42,369 nt of DNA from the NCBI GenBank assembly GCA_046541415.1, contig JBKHDI010000027.1:1-42369 (forward strand), in the 5' to 3' direction. Source of the stretch: CAZOVB01 sp046541415. GTDB lineage: Bacteria; Planctomycetota; Phycisphaerae; SM23-33. The position numbers and the translations under genes are program-made. The notes below the pieces were generated by a model. That model searched no databases. It was not told the origin of the DNA and saw nothing but the letters and a program-made list of their open reading frames with translations. Below are positions 10,301 through 18,826 of the stretch, piece by piece; position 1 is the stretch's first letter, and every line of letters begins with the position of its first letter.

Positions 10301-10327
10301 GCCGACGAAACGCAGGTGGGCCCATGA
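7319..10327 (+). CDS. BatA-like membrane VWA protein with a PA14 domain
   Basis: This 1002-residue protein starts with the BatA N-terminal region (two membrane segments near 5-23 and 55-75, with LNRRRAQVTAWGAMRFL between them) and two further hydrophobic segments near 88-106 and 115-130. A VWA domain follows with the metal motif LIDASGSM at 154-161. The middle part resembles CARDB-like and glutamine-amidotransferase-like modules. Residues about 668-810 form a PA14 domain: GLVGTYF at its start, WTGRLRPEVTGKHKIYLWADDG and LWIDGRELL in the centre. A final membrane helix lies near 940-960. The PA14 domain, which typically binds carbohydrate, should face outward and suggests contact with a polysaccharide. 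Its stop overlaps the next ATG. Confidence 0.88.
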   Translation: MTFLNWAMLIGLAGISLPIVIHLLNRRRAQVTAWGAMRFLLEAMASQNRRIRIEEMLLLVLRCLLVAMVVLAMARPFLPSRGNMPWSLILPPGLIGLVLLTLAAGMWAQRRPRNWLLGIGLVLLLTAAGLSISEQWLQNRRWASGTGGKDIVILIDASGSMQMQTDGKTNFARALEEARAVIDAADGQDAIAVYLAGPGARPVVALPTSDHQTIRQKLAELTAASAGAMDIHKALNRAVDVLAEGANPGKRIVLITDAQQLQWDLQDQARWDFLLDRAGRLTSRPELICRPLPVPEAYTDLAVAEIRPARKVVGTDRPVDLEVVVANHGTSPMTPQAVQLQIDQAEPQTRTLGQIMPGSQQSVRFEHHFATPGRHVIQASLVVEDELAIDDSRSRTIDVLDSVGVLIIDGAPSPWRRDSPADFLALALAPRDEDQTGPGQGNLLIRPTVVAAADLDRVEDLDNYAMVILANVARLPEEMAERIEQFVHRGGGLWIAPGQRAWLNPQAPADKVVTFYNDWRSRDGRPISPARLVRRMQSADAPAGLDLASLGHPALVKLRQSEKLDAVEVQVSSWWQLQVDSSDQAVSIGGRLDTEQPLLVQREFGAGQIILTALTTDRTDSNFPALRSFVVLAHEIVYHLAAGSVADGNVGPGGQYTIDLTRRRGSSEGVGLVGTYFKQRNFEEPAVRRVDAELNFDWGSAAPAAEIPADDFSIRWTGRLRPEVTGKHKIYLWADDGVRLWIDGRELLNRPDYSVNESVVEVDLTAGRKVDLRLDYFENRGAAGVRLSWSAKRLDKQVIGAENLYPAGSDSFEAIAAALAGLDELDVLGPDGRTYQAQILRSSQAIRLSFPDTAAAGLYRAQLPDVLARLLPASQGDSPTLPFVVHAHSLEGRIQPLSEEDLAAVAEAMEQRDMHLLWARSTDEMTASITGRIPGDEVWQWLALAALAVLLAETALARWIAAQRRTASAREVHLGGRTIDVHAFRQSLLQRLETADETQVGP

Positions 10328-13300
10328 CACCGGCAGCCAACATCCTCGCCCAGGGCAGCCTGGACTGGTGGGCCTGCCTCGGCGGACTGGCCGCGGCGGC
10401 CGGTTGGGTTGCAGCCCATCGGTTCAGCTGGAAGGTCCGCCAAGGGTCGCCCAGCCGACAGCTGCCCATGCTGGCCGGGCGGATGGCGGTGGGGATCGTG
10501 ACGCTGCTGCTGGCCTTTTCGTGCGTCGGCGCGATGCTGCGGCTGACGACGTCCTGGCCGATCGGCGTGCTGGCGGTCCTGGGCTCGGCCTCGGTCGAAA
10601 CCATCGTTTGGCTGTACCGCTTGGAACGCAAGACGGTTTCGAAGCGCGCGGGCCGAGGCCTGACCTCCCTGCGGATCGCCCTGGCCCTGCTGCTGCTGTT
10701 GATGCTCGCCCAGCCCGTGCGGCGGTGGCAGCTGCGACGCGAGGACATCCGCTACGTCGCCCTGCTGATCGACGATTCCGGGTCGATGCAGATCGCCGAC
10801 AACCGCCTGTCCGTGGCCGAGAAACTCCGCCTGGCGCGGCTGTTCGATCTCCAGATCCCCGACAGACCCTACCGGCTGGATCAGGCTGCACAGACACTCC
10901 AGGCCGCCCGGGGCCAACTCGCTGCCCTGGCCGGTCAACTCGAACAGGCCGCCCGGCTTTCCGCGGCCCAGCGGGCCGAGTGGCTCAGAGGCCGGCGAAC
11001 CGACCTGCACGAAACGCTCAGGCAGCTGACCGAGCAAATCGACCGGGTCGCCGCAACCGTCAGCGACGCCGCCGCCCAGGAGGACCTGCCCCTGGCCGGC
11101 TCGGACAGACGAGCCCTGACCGACCTGGCCAGCCGCCTGAAGTCCTCGGTGCGCGACGCGGTCGAACGCGCAGCCCGAAGAACCGCCGCCGACCGACAAC
11201 CGCAGCTTGGCAGCCAGGCCGACGCCCTGGCCGCCGATGTCGACGCCGCGCTGGGTTCTCTGGCCCCCCTGGCCGAGAAGACCGAAACCCTGGGCCGATC
11301 CCTCGACGCCGCCTACTTCGCCTCCCTGGCCCCCGAAATGCGCCGGCGCGTCGACCGGATCAGCGAAAAGACCCGCGCCGCAATCGCCCGGGCCGCCCTG
11401 GACCGCCAGGTGACCGTCGACGACGAGCAGGCCGGTCTGATCCAGGCCCTCAACCGCCGCTACCGCCTGCAGATCTACCGCTTCTCGGACCAAGCCCGCC
11501 AGGTCGACCTCGCCCAGGACGCCCAGCCTGTCGGCGGCGGACGGACCGACCTGACCGGGGCGATCGGGCGCGTCCTGTCGGACCTGCCGGCCGGAAAGCT
11601 CAGCGGAATGATCATCCTCTCCGACGGCCGATCCACCAGCGCCGAACCCATCGAGCCGGTGGCCCGACAGCTGGCCTTGGCCGACGTGCCCGCCGTGGGG
11701 GTGCTGATCGGTTCGGCCCGGGCGCCGCTGGACGCTGCCATCGTCTCGGTTGAGTCGCCCGACGTGGTGGCGCCCTCGGACCGGATTTCCATCACGGCCG
11801 GGTTGTCGGCCGACGGGCTGGCGGGAAAGAAACTCCAACTCCGACTCCTCCGCGACGGCGAGACGATCGACCAGCGAGAACTGAAGATCGACTCCGACGC
11901 CTTCAGCAGGAAGGTGACGATGTCGCACCAGAACGACACCCAGGGCCTGGCCGAGTACCGCCTGGAGATCGACAGCTTCGACGGCGAGGTGCTGGCCGGC
12001 AACAACGCCCGCACCGTGCCGGTCATGGTCCGCTCCGACCAGAGTCCGCTGCTGCTGATCGAATCCCGCCCGCGATGGGAATTCCGCTACCTCAAGAACC
12101 TCTTCGCCGACCGCGACGAGACCGTTAAACTCCAGTACGTCCTGCTCCAGCCGGACTTTATTGCCGTGGATGACAAGACCTCCACGGCCGAGCAGAGACC
12201 CGTTCCTGCCTCGGCGACCGCCCCGGACGATCGGGTCGAAGCCTACGCCCTGCCCGGCGAACTGACCGACGCGATGAGCCCCCAGCAGCGCGCCGAAGAG
12301 ATCCGCCGCCAGTGGCTGAAGTTCGACACGGTGATCCTCGGCGACGTCGACCCGCTGTCGTTCCGCCGGGAGGACATCGAGGCGCTCGAGGCCCTGGTCA
12401 CCCGGCGGGGAGGGACGTTGATCGTCATTGCCGGCCCGCTGCACATGCCCCACCACTGGACCGAGACGGCGCTGGTCGACCTCCTGCCGGCCCGGGCCAG
12501 GACAGCTGAGCAGATCCGCGACCTTTTGGCCGAGAAGGACGAGAACTTCGACCGCGACAAGCCGCTGGACATCCGCCCGCCGGAGAGCGGCTTTGTCATG
12601 CAGCTGACCGCCGAGGGCCAGGCCCATCCGGTGACCCGGCAGGAAGACAGCCGGGACGACAACCGCCAGGCCTGGTCGCAGTTCCCGCCGGTCTACTGGC
12701 GACACCCCTACCTCCAGGCCAAGCCCGGCGCCCGCGTGCTGCTCTACGCCCAGCCCCGAGAGGCTGGGGACCTGCCCGACCCGGTCGCCCGGAGCGAGAC
12801 CCCTGCCAGCGACGCCGACCGGCTGGCCGCGGCCAGGAGGCAAGAGCAGTTCGAGGCGGACCATCCGCTGGTGGTCGTCCAGAACGTCGGTCACGGCCGC
12901 GTGATGTTGCTGGGCTTCGACCGCACATGGCGGATGCGCTACCGCATCGGCGACAGGCCTCATCACAAGTTCTGGGGCCAGGTCATGCGATGGGCCCACG
13001 GCGATCGCCTGCCGGCCGGTTCGCAGACGGTCCGGCTGGGCACGGACCTGCCGCGTTACAGGCCCGATCAGCCGGTGCGGATCAAGGCCCGGCTGCTGGA
13101 TGCACGCTTCGAGCCTCTGACCGGCGCCAGCGTCCAGGCGAAGATCCTCGACGACGAGTCGCGACTGGTCCGCCAGATCGAGCTTTCGTACCTGGATGAC
13201 TCGCCCGGGCTGTACACCGGTCAGGCGGCGCCGCTGCCTGCGGGCAGCTACCGGGTGGAGTTGGCCGGCGCGGAAGTTACCGACCTGCTGGCCGCCGATG

Positions 13301-13596
13301 AGGAATATACCGACAAGACCGTCGCGACGCCGCTGGCGGTGATCGATGACCAAAGCGACGAACAGAACGACCTGTCCGCCGATGCATCGGTGTTGAACCT
13401 GCTGGCCTCGGCGACATCCGGGCGCGTGCTGGGGGCAGAATCGATCGGCGAGGCGATGGAACTTCTGGGCCCGGCCAGCCAGGTCCACGTAGAATTGCAT
13501 GACTGGCGTCTGTGGGACTCCTGGCCGCTGCTGGTGATCTTCCTGGCCCTGGCCGGGGCCGAATGGCTGACGCGAAAGAAAGTGGGACTGCCATGA
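10324..13596 (+). CDS. Large membrane protein with a degenerate VWA domain
   Basis: This 1090-residue protein has hydrophobic segments near 15-31, 52-72, 78-98 and 113-130, then a VWA-like start VALLIDDSGSM at about 145-155 whose DDSGS motif is a slight variant of DxSxS. A helical insertion rich in Ala, Gln and Arg (about residues 185-370) splits it from the rest of the VWA-like fold (MIILSDGRSTSAEP). Later comes a glutamine-amidotransferase-like module (FDTVILGDVDP, GGTLIVIAGP) and beta-sandwich repeats, ending in one membrane helix WPLLVIFLALAGAEWL. The ATG at 10324 overlaps the BatA-like stop and follows GGTGG. It is probably a partner of the BatA-like protein in an envelope complex; no enzymatic function can be assigned. 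Confidence 0.85.
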   Translation: MTPAANILAQGSLDWWACLGGLAAAAGWVAAHRFSWKVRQGSPSRQLPMLAGRMAVGIVTLLLAFSCVGAMLRLTTSWPIGVLAVLGSASVETIVWLYRLERKTVSKRAGRGLTSLRIALALLLLLMLAQPVRRWQLRREDIRYVALLIDDSGSMQIADNRLSVAEKLRLARLFDLQIPDRPYRLDQAAQTLQAARGQLAALAGQLEQAARLSAAQRAEWLRGRRTDLHETLRQLTEQIDRVAATVSDAAAQEDLPLAGSDRRALTDLASRLKSSVRDAVERAARRTAADRQPQLGSQADALAADVDAALGSLAPLAEKTETLGRSLDAAYFASLAPEMRRRVDRISEKTRAAIARAALDRQVTVDDEQAGLIQALNRRYRLQIYRFSDQARQVDLAQDAQPVGGGRTDLTGAIGRVLSDLPAGKLSGMIILSDGRSTSAEPIEPVARQLALADVPAVGVLIGSARAPLDAAIVSVESPDVVAPSDRISITAGLSADGLAGKKLQLRLLRDGETIDQRELKIDSDAFSRKVTMSHQNDTQGLAEYRLEIDSFDGEVLAGNNARTVPVMVRSDQSPLLLIESRPRWEFRYLKNLFADRDETVKLQYVLLQPDFIAVDDKTSTAEQRPVPASATAPDDRVEAYALPGELTDAMSPQQRAEEIRRQWLKFDTVILGDVDPLSFRREDIEALEALVTRRGGTLIVIAGPLHMPHHWTETALVDLLPARARTAEQIRDLLAEKDENFDRDKPLDIRPPESGFVMQLTAEGQAHPVTRQEDSRDDNRQAWSQFPPVYWRHPYLQAKPGARVLLYAQPREAGDLPDPVARSETPASDADRLAAARRQEQFEADHPLVVVQNVGHGRVMLLGFDRTWRMRYRIGDRPHHKFWGQVMRWAHGDRLPAGSQTVRLGTDLPRYRPDQPVRIKARLLDARFEPLTGASVQAKILDDESRLVRQIELSYLDDSPGLYTGQAAPLPAGSYRVELAGAEVTDLLAADEEYTDKTVATPLAVIDDQSDEQNDLSADASVLNLLASATSGRVLGAESIGEAMELLGPASQVHVELHDWRLWDSWPLLVIFLALAGAEWLTRKKVGLP

Positions 13597-16500
13597 CAAC
13601 ACAACTGACCGGCGATTCGTTGCGATCCGTGCCCGAGCCGATCGTCCAGGCCCTGACAGCGCTGGTGCGTCGCGGGCGGCGGGTGATCCTGCTCAAGGGC
13701 CTGGCCGGGACGCTGGCGGTGGCCCTGGGCTCGCTGATGCTGGTCATGGCCGCCGACAGGGTGATGACCACCTACGACGCCTGGCCCCGTTGGCTGATGA
13801 CGGCCGGCTTCTGGCTGCTTACCGCCCTGGCCGCGGCAGGGTTGATCGTCCGCCCGCTGGCGCGGAGCTTCACGCTGTCGGGCATCGCCCGGGTGATCGA
13901 ACAGCGTCACCCCGAGCTGCAGGAACGCATCAGCAGCGCCGTGGAACTGCTGACCAGCGAAGACGGCCCCGAGCTGCGCGGCTCGGACGTGATGATCGCC
14001 GCCCTGGCCGCCGAGGCCGTCCAGGACGCCTCGCGCGTCCAGGCGCGCCGGGAGGTCAGCCTCGCCCCGGCCTGGCCGTTCCTGGTTACCGCCGCGGTGA
14101 GCCTGACGCTGCTGGCCGCCCTGGCCGTCCTCTGGCCGGGCAAGACCATGCGAAGCGTCGCGCGGGCCTTCGCGCCCTGGGCGAACATCTCCAAGTTCAC
14201 CGAACGACAGATCGCCGTAATCCCGGGCGATACGCTGATCCAGCAAGACGCGACACTGCGCGTCACCGCACGTTTTGCCGATCAGCAGGTCACCGCGGCG
14301 CGGCTGCGCCTGCTCGATGCGGCCGGGCAAGAGGAAATCGTCTACCCCATGACGCTGATCGATCGGGACAGCCACGACCGCCCGACCTTTGCCTTTACCT
14401 GCCCCCCCGCCGCGGCTGACTACCAGTACCGCGTCCACGCCGCCGGGGACGACCCGTCGCGATACTACAGCGTCAGCGTGGCCCCGAGGCCCCGGGTGGC
14501 GGAAATCCTCCAGCAGATCCACCTGCCCGATTACACCGACCCGGGCGAGCCGATCGTGCTGGAATCTGCCGGCAGCGAGATTGCCGCCCTGGTCGGCTCG
14601 AAGGTGCAGCTGACCTGCCTGCTCGATCGGCGGGTCGACTCTGCCGTGCTGCAGATCAACGAACAGACGGAGATCCTCCCAGCCGAGCCCATCGAGCCCG
14701 ACGGGCAAGGGCGCTTCCGCTGCGTCTACCAGTTGGAGATGCCCGCCACCCGCAACGGCAGCTGGACGCTGGTGATGACCGATCCGCATGGCTTCGTCTC
14801 GACGATGGACCCGGCCGGGACGATCCTGGCCCTGCCCGACCGCAGGCCGCAGATTAGGATCCTCCAGCCCACGCAGGACCCGATCCGACTCAAACCCGGC
14901 GCGGAGCTGCCGATCCTCTACCGCGCCGAGGACGACATCCGCCTGGCTGAGGCAAGACTCGTCGTCCAGATCGAGGGGCAGAAGGCAACGAGCATCGACC
15001 TGCCGCTGGAGCTGCGCGAGGGACAGGTCGAGCACAACCTGTTCATCCGCTCGACGAAACTGCAGCTGGACCAGCTGGACACCCGACGCCGGCGGAAGCT
15101 GACGTGGTTCATCGAGGTCGCCGATGCCCTTCCCAAGGCCCTGGGCGGGCCTCAGCGGGCTGCGTCCGAAAAGCGAACCGTCGAGATCGACGCCAAGGCG
15201 CCCGACCTGATCGACCAGGTCGTGATGGCCGAGGAACTGCACATCCGCCAGCGACTCGAGGAAATCCTCGAACAGATCGCCGAGGCCCGGAAGGACACCG
15301 CGCCGCTGAAGCGGAACCTCGTGCGGATCGCCGAGTCCGGCTCCGAGGCGAAGAACCGCGAGTCGGTGGACCTGCCCGTCTCGGCCGAGACGCGCATCGA
15401 ACGCATTGCCGCCCATCTGATCAAGGCCAAGGCCCTGACCGACGAACTGGCCGAACAGGTGGGCCCGGGCACGTTCGCCGGCTTTGCCGAGCCCCTGCAG
15501 ACCGTCAGCCGCGAGTACCTCGGCCCGGCGGAGAACGATCTGACGCAGATCCGCCTGACCCGCGAGGCGCAGACCTGGGCCAAGCTGGCCGAGACAGGCG
15601 ACTACCGCTCCTACTACGCCGAGAAACTCATCCGCCAGTTGCTCGAGCAGTTGACCACGGCCGGCAAGCTGGCACGGCGGGCGATGAAGCTCCAGGAAAC
15701 CGCCGACCAGCAGGCTGACCTGGTTGATTCTGCCGCCCGCGAGCAACTCCGCGCCGCAGCCCGGTCCGATGCCGAAGCCGCCCAGGCCGCCGCAGAAGCT
15801 TTCAAGCAGCAACAGCAGGAACTGACCGAAAAGATCGCCGAGTTGATCCACGAAGACCCGCTGGCCCGCCAGAAGCTCGCCGAACAGGACGCCGCCAGGG
15901 CGAGGGACCTGGCCGGCGAGGCGGGCGAACTGGCAGAGCAGCAGGCCCAGGCCGCCGAGCAGACCGAACAGGCCGCTCAGATCGAACAGCTCAACCACCA
16001 GCAGCAAAAGCTCGCCCGACAGCAGCAAAAGCTGGCCGACGAAGCGGCCGAATCGGAGAAGACCCGCGAGCAGGCCGAGGCAATGAAACAGGCCGCCGAG
16101 AAGATCGAGCAGGGACAGCTCGACCCAGCCGCCCAGCTCCAGGACCAGGCAGCAAAGGCCCTCAAGCAGACCGACAGCAAGCTGGCTCGCGACCAGAAGA
16201 GACTGGCCCAACAGACCCGCCAGCTGGCCGAGAAGAAGGCCCAACTCGCCCAGCAGCAGGACCGCCAGATGCAGCGCCTGACCGCCCAGCAGGAGCAGAT
16301 CGCCGAACAGGCAGCCAGGCTGGCCCGGAAGGTCAGCCAGCAACAGCCGCAGAGCAACGCCGAAGCAACCGCCGCTGCCACCGAGGCCCGCGAGGCCGCC
16401 CAGCAGACGAAACAGCAACAGCCGGGCGAGGCAGCCAAACGCGCCGAGCAGGCGGCCGAACAACTCACACGCGCAGCAGACAAACTCTCGGGCCGGCCGG

Positions 16501-17651
16501 CCGATAACAAGGCCGCTCAACCCGAGAATCAACCCGCCCAGCAGGACGGCCGGCAGGGCGAAGATGCCTCGTCCTCCGACCAGCAGTCGACAGGGCAGCA
16601 GCAGCGACCCCAAGGCGGCGACCAGAAGGTAGCCGTGGCCGCCGAGGACGTTCAACCCGCTTCGGCCGGCTCGCAAAGCCCCGCCCAGAAGCAGGCCCGA
16701 CAGCAGCTGGCCCAGGCGGCCAAAGACCTGGCCGACCAGCAACAGAGCGTAGCCAAGCAGCTGGCCGAGCTGGCCAGGCAGGACGCCCGCGCCCTGGCCG
16801 CCGAACGCCAGAAGCAGCTGCAGCAGCAGACCGGTTCGCTCAGCCGCGCCGTCGAGGAGGTCGAGAACCAGCTGGAAGGCCTGGACCTGCCCGAACAGGC
16901 GGGTCAGCAGGTCGCCGAGGCTGCAGGCAAGCTGGCCCAGGCGAGCTCAGCCCAGGCCGCCGCGCAGGAATCGCTGGACAAGGGCCAGTTCGACCAGGCC
17001 GGCCAGAAACAACAGGCCGCCGCCCAGGCCCTCGAACAGGCCGCCCAGAGCCTCGCCCAGGCGGGCCAGTCGCTGCAGCAGGCGGCCGCACAGGCAGCCG
17101 CCGAGGCAGCCGACCAACCTGCCCTGCCCGGCCAGGATGACGCCAGCGCCGAACAACTCGCCGAAGCGATGCAACAGGCCGGCCAGGCCGCCACCACCGG
17201 CCAACTCGACCCCGCCGCAGCCGCAGCCAGCAACCTCGGACAACTGGCCGAAGCTGCCGCCGCCGCAGCCGCACAGGCCGGGGCCACCCAGCTGCCCCAA
17301 CCCCCCTCCGGCATGGCAGCCCAGCCCGGACAGGCCGCCCCCGGACAGCAAACCGGTCAACAGCCCGGCCAGGGGCAACAGCCGGGAACCCAGCCGGGCA
17401 ATCAGCCGGGGCAGAGCCCCGAGTCGCAGACCGGGGCGGGGATGATGACCGTCGATGAAACCGCCGTCCGCCTGCGAAGGCTGGGCATAAGTCCGGACGA
17501 CTGGGCCCGCCTGCCCGGGCGCCTGCAGGGCGAGGTCCTCCAGGCCGGCAGCCAGGACAGCCCCGCCGAATACCGCGGGCTGATCCGCCAGTACTTCCGC
17601 ATCCTCTCGCAACGCAGCAGCCGGCCCGGGGCGGCTGAGGAGTCGCCGTGA
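13593..17651 (+). CDS. Membrane protein with very long Gln/Ala-rich coiled coil (DUF4175-like)
   Basis: This 1352-residue protein has two membrane helices near 35-54 and 67-87, a helix ISSAVELL, a third hydrophobic segment near 163-183, then Ig-like beta domains up to about 560. From about 690 to 1270 it is almost wholly helical and low in complexity, built from Gln, Ala, Glu and Lys heptad-like runs such as QQQKLARQQQKLADEAA, with a Pro/Gly/Gln-rich break near 970-1010 and a Gln/Pro/Gly tail near 1240-1280. The last 70 residues (VRLRRLGISPDDWARLPGRL and onward to the end) look folded again. It resembles DUF4175-type proteins found with MoxR/VWA genes in planctomycetes. The coiled coil may span the periplasm. 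The start overlaps the previous stop (ATGA); the in-frame extension to 13512 is rejected. Confidence 0.85.
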   Translation: MTTQLTGDSLRSVPEPIVQALTALVRRGRRVILLKGLAGTLAVALGSLMLVMAADRVMTTYDAWPRWLMTAGFWLLTALAAAGLIVRPLARSFTLSGIARVIEQRHPELQERISSAVELLTSEDGPELRGSDVMIAALAAEAVQDASRVQARREVSLAPAWPFLVTAAVSLTLLAALAVLWPGKTMRSVARAFAPWANISKFTERQIAVIPGDTLIQQDATLRVTARFADQQVTAARLRLLDAAGQEEIVYPMTLIDRDSHDRPTFAFTCPPAAADYQYRVHAAGDDPSRYYSVSVAPRPRVAEILQQIHLPDYTDPGEPIVLESAGSEIAALVGSKVQLTCLLDRRVDSAVLQINEQTEILPAEPIEPDGQGRFRCVYQLEMPATRNGSWTLVMTDPHGFVSTMDPAGTILALPDRRPQIRILQPTQDPIRLKPGAELPILYRAEDDIRLAEARLVVQIEGQKATSIDLPLELREGQVEHNLFIRSTKLQLDQLDTRRRRKLTWFIEVADALPKALGGPQRAASEKRTVEIDAKAPDLIDQVVMAEELHIRQRLEEILEQIAEARKDTAPLKRNLVRIAESGSEAKNRESVDLPVSAETRIERIAAHLIKAKALTDELAEQVGPGTFAGFAEPLQTVSREYLGPAENDLTQIRLTREAQTWAKLAETGDYRSYYAEKLIRQLLEQLTTAGKLARRAMKLQETADQQADLVDSAAREQLRAAARSDAEAAQAAAEAFKQQQQELTEKIAELIHEDPLARQKLAEQDAARARDLAGEAGELAEQQAQAAEQTEQAAQIEQLNHQQQKLARQQQKLADEAAESEKTREQAEAMKQAAEKIEQGQLDPAAQLQDQAAKALKQTDSKLARDQKRLAQQTRQLAEKKAQLAQQQDRQMQRLTAQQEQIAEQAARLARKVSQQQPQSNAEATAAATEAREAAQQTKQQQPGEAAKRAEQAAEQLTRAADKLSGRPADNKAAQPENQPAQQDGRQGEDASSSDQQSTGQQQRPQGGDQKVAVAAEDVQPASAGSQSPAQKQARQQLAQAAKDLADQQQSVAKQLAELARQDARALAAERQKQLQQQTGSLSRAVEEVENQLEGLDLPEQAGQQVAEAAGKLAQASSAQAAAQESLDKGQFDQAGQKQQAAAQALEQAAQSLAQAGQSLQQAAAQAAAEAADQPALPGQDDASAEQLAEAMQQAGQAATTGQLDPAAAAASNLGQLAEAAAAAAAQAGATQLPQPPSGMAAQPGQAAPGQQTGQQPGQGQQPGTQPGNQPGQSPESQTGAGMMTVDETAVRLRRLGISPDDWARLPGRLQGEVLQAGSQDSPAEYRGLIRQYFRILSQRSSRPGAAEESP

Positions 17652-18739
17652 TGAACCGCTCACCGCTCGGTTTGCTCCGTGCAGCCCTGCTGGCTGCGGC
17701 GGTCGCCCTGGCCCCGGCAGCAGGGACTGCCCGCGCCGACCAAGCCTCCGATGCCCTGGCCAAGTACCATCAGCCGATCGATGAATCGATCGACAAGGCC
17801 CTGGTCTACCTCGCCGGCCAGCAGCAGAAGGACGGCTCGTTCGCCAGCGGATCGATGACAGGCAACGTGGGGATTACCTCGTTGTGCGTGATGGCTTTCC
17901 TGGCCAAGGGCTACACCCCGGGCCAGGGCCCCTACCACCAGCAGATCCAGAAGGGAATCGACTTCGTTCTGGACCATCGCGACGACGACTCGGGCCTGCT
18001 GCGGGGCCTGCCCAAGCGCGCCAGCCACGGGCCCATGTACGGGCATACGATTTCGGCCCTGCTGCTTTCGGAGGTCAGCGGGATGGTCGACCCGGCCCGG
18101 CAGGAGCGGATCGACAAGGCCCTGGCCAACGCCCTGCGCGTGATTCTCTCGGCCCAGCAGATCGAGAAGGACAAGAAGCACGCCGGCGGCTGGCGGTATC
18201 AGCCGACAAGCAAGGACAGCGACATCTCCTGCACCGGCTGGGCCGTTATGACGCTACGCTCGGCCAGGGGCAACGGGGCGAAGGTTCCCAACAATTCGAT
18301 CGCCGATGCGATCGAATACGTCCTTCGCTGCCGCAACGGAGACGGCGGGTTCGCCTATCAGCCGGGGGGAAGCTCGGGGCTGGCAAGGACGGGAACCGCC
18401 CTGCTCTGCCTGGAACTGGCCGGCCAGCACGGCAAGCCCGTCACCCGCGCAGCGGGCGACTACATCCTGAACAACCGACCGGGGCGATTCGGCCAGGGCG
18501 GGTTCTTCTACTACGGCCTGTATTACGCCAGCCAGGGCATGTTCCAGCTCGGCGGTAAGCACTGGCAGAAATGGGCTGAGCACATGTACGAGATGATGCT
18601 CGCCCACCAGAGCAAGAAGGACGGCTCGTGGCCGAGCGGATCGGGCAACGAAGCCAAGGCCGGCCAGGCCTATGCGACCGCCATGGCCGTGCTTGCGATG
18701 ACCGTATCCTACCGCCAGCTGCCGATCTATCAGCGCTAG
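17648..18739 (+). CDS. Exported prenyltransferase/squalene-oxidase repeat protein
   Basis: This protein of about 363 residues has a signal peptide (LLRAALLAAAVALAPAAGTARA, shown here only as a landmark near residues 9-30) and then an alpha/alpha-toroid fold made of terpene-cyclase-like repeats: KALVYLAGQQQKDGSF, SDISCTGWAVMTLRSA, GDGGFAYQPGG and KDGSWPSGSG. The repeats carry the Gly-Ser/Gly-Phe/Trp turns of the family, but I see no DxDD or zinc-binding pattern, so a cyclase or prenyltransferase activity is not supported. It closes the MoxR operon. Translation starts at GTG 17648 (overlapping the previous TGA) or at the adjacent ATG 17651; GAGGAG serves either. A binding or inhibitor-like role outside the cytoplasm is possible. 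Confidence 0.87.
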   Translation: MMNRSPLGLLRAALLAAAVALAPAAGTARADQASDALAKYHQPIDESIDKALVYLAGQQQKDGSFASGSMTGNVGITSLCVMAFLAKGYTPGQGPYHQQIQKGIDFVLDHRDDDSGLLRGLPKRASHGPMYGHTISALLLSEVSGMVDPARQERIDKALANALRVILSAQQIEKDKKHAGGWRYQPTSKDSDISCTGWAVMTLRSARGNGAKVPNNSIADAIEYVLRCRNGDGGFAYQPGGSSGLARTGTALLCLELAGQHGKPVTRAAGDYILNNRPGRFGQGGFFYYGLYYASQGMFQLGGKHWQKWAEHMYEMMLAHQSKKDGSWPSGSGNEAKAGQAYATAMAVLAMTVSYRQLPIYQR

Positions 18740-18826
18740 GGCCGGGGGCGATCTTGCCTCTGGCAAATTCCCGTCGATCCCGCTAGTCTGTCTGCTCACG
18801 GAATTTTCCGCACCCGAGGTACCGCC

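Noticed and set aside
7262..10330. Open minus-strand frame of over 1000 codons opposite the BatA-like gene
   Set aside because: Mirror of codon bias in a high-G+C gene; composition is Gly/Val/Asp/Gln-rich with no domain, while the plus strand has clear BatA, VWA and PA14 motifs.
10261..16742. Two further long minus-strand frames opposite the VWA-like and coiled-coil genes
   Set aside because: Same artefact; the Leu/Gly-rich translation opposite the Gln/Ala region is just the reverse complement of CAG and GCC codons.
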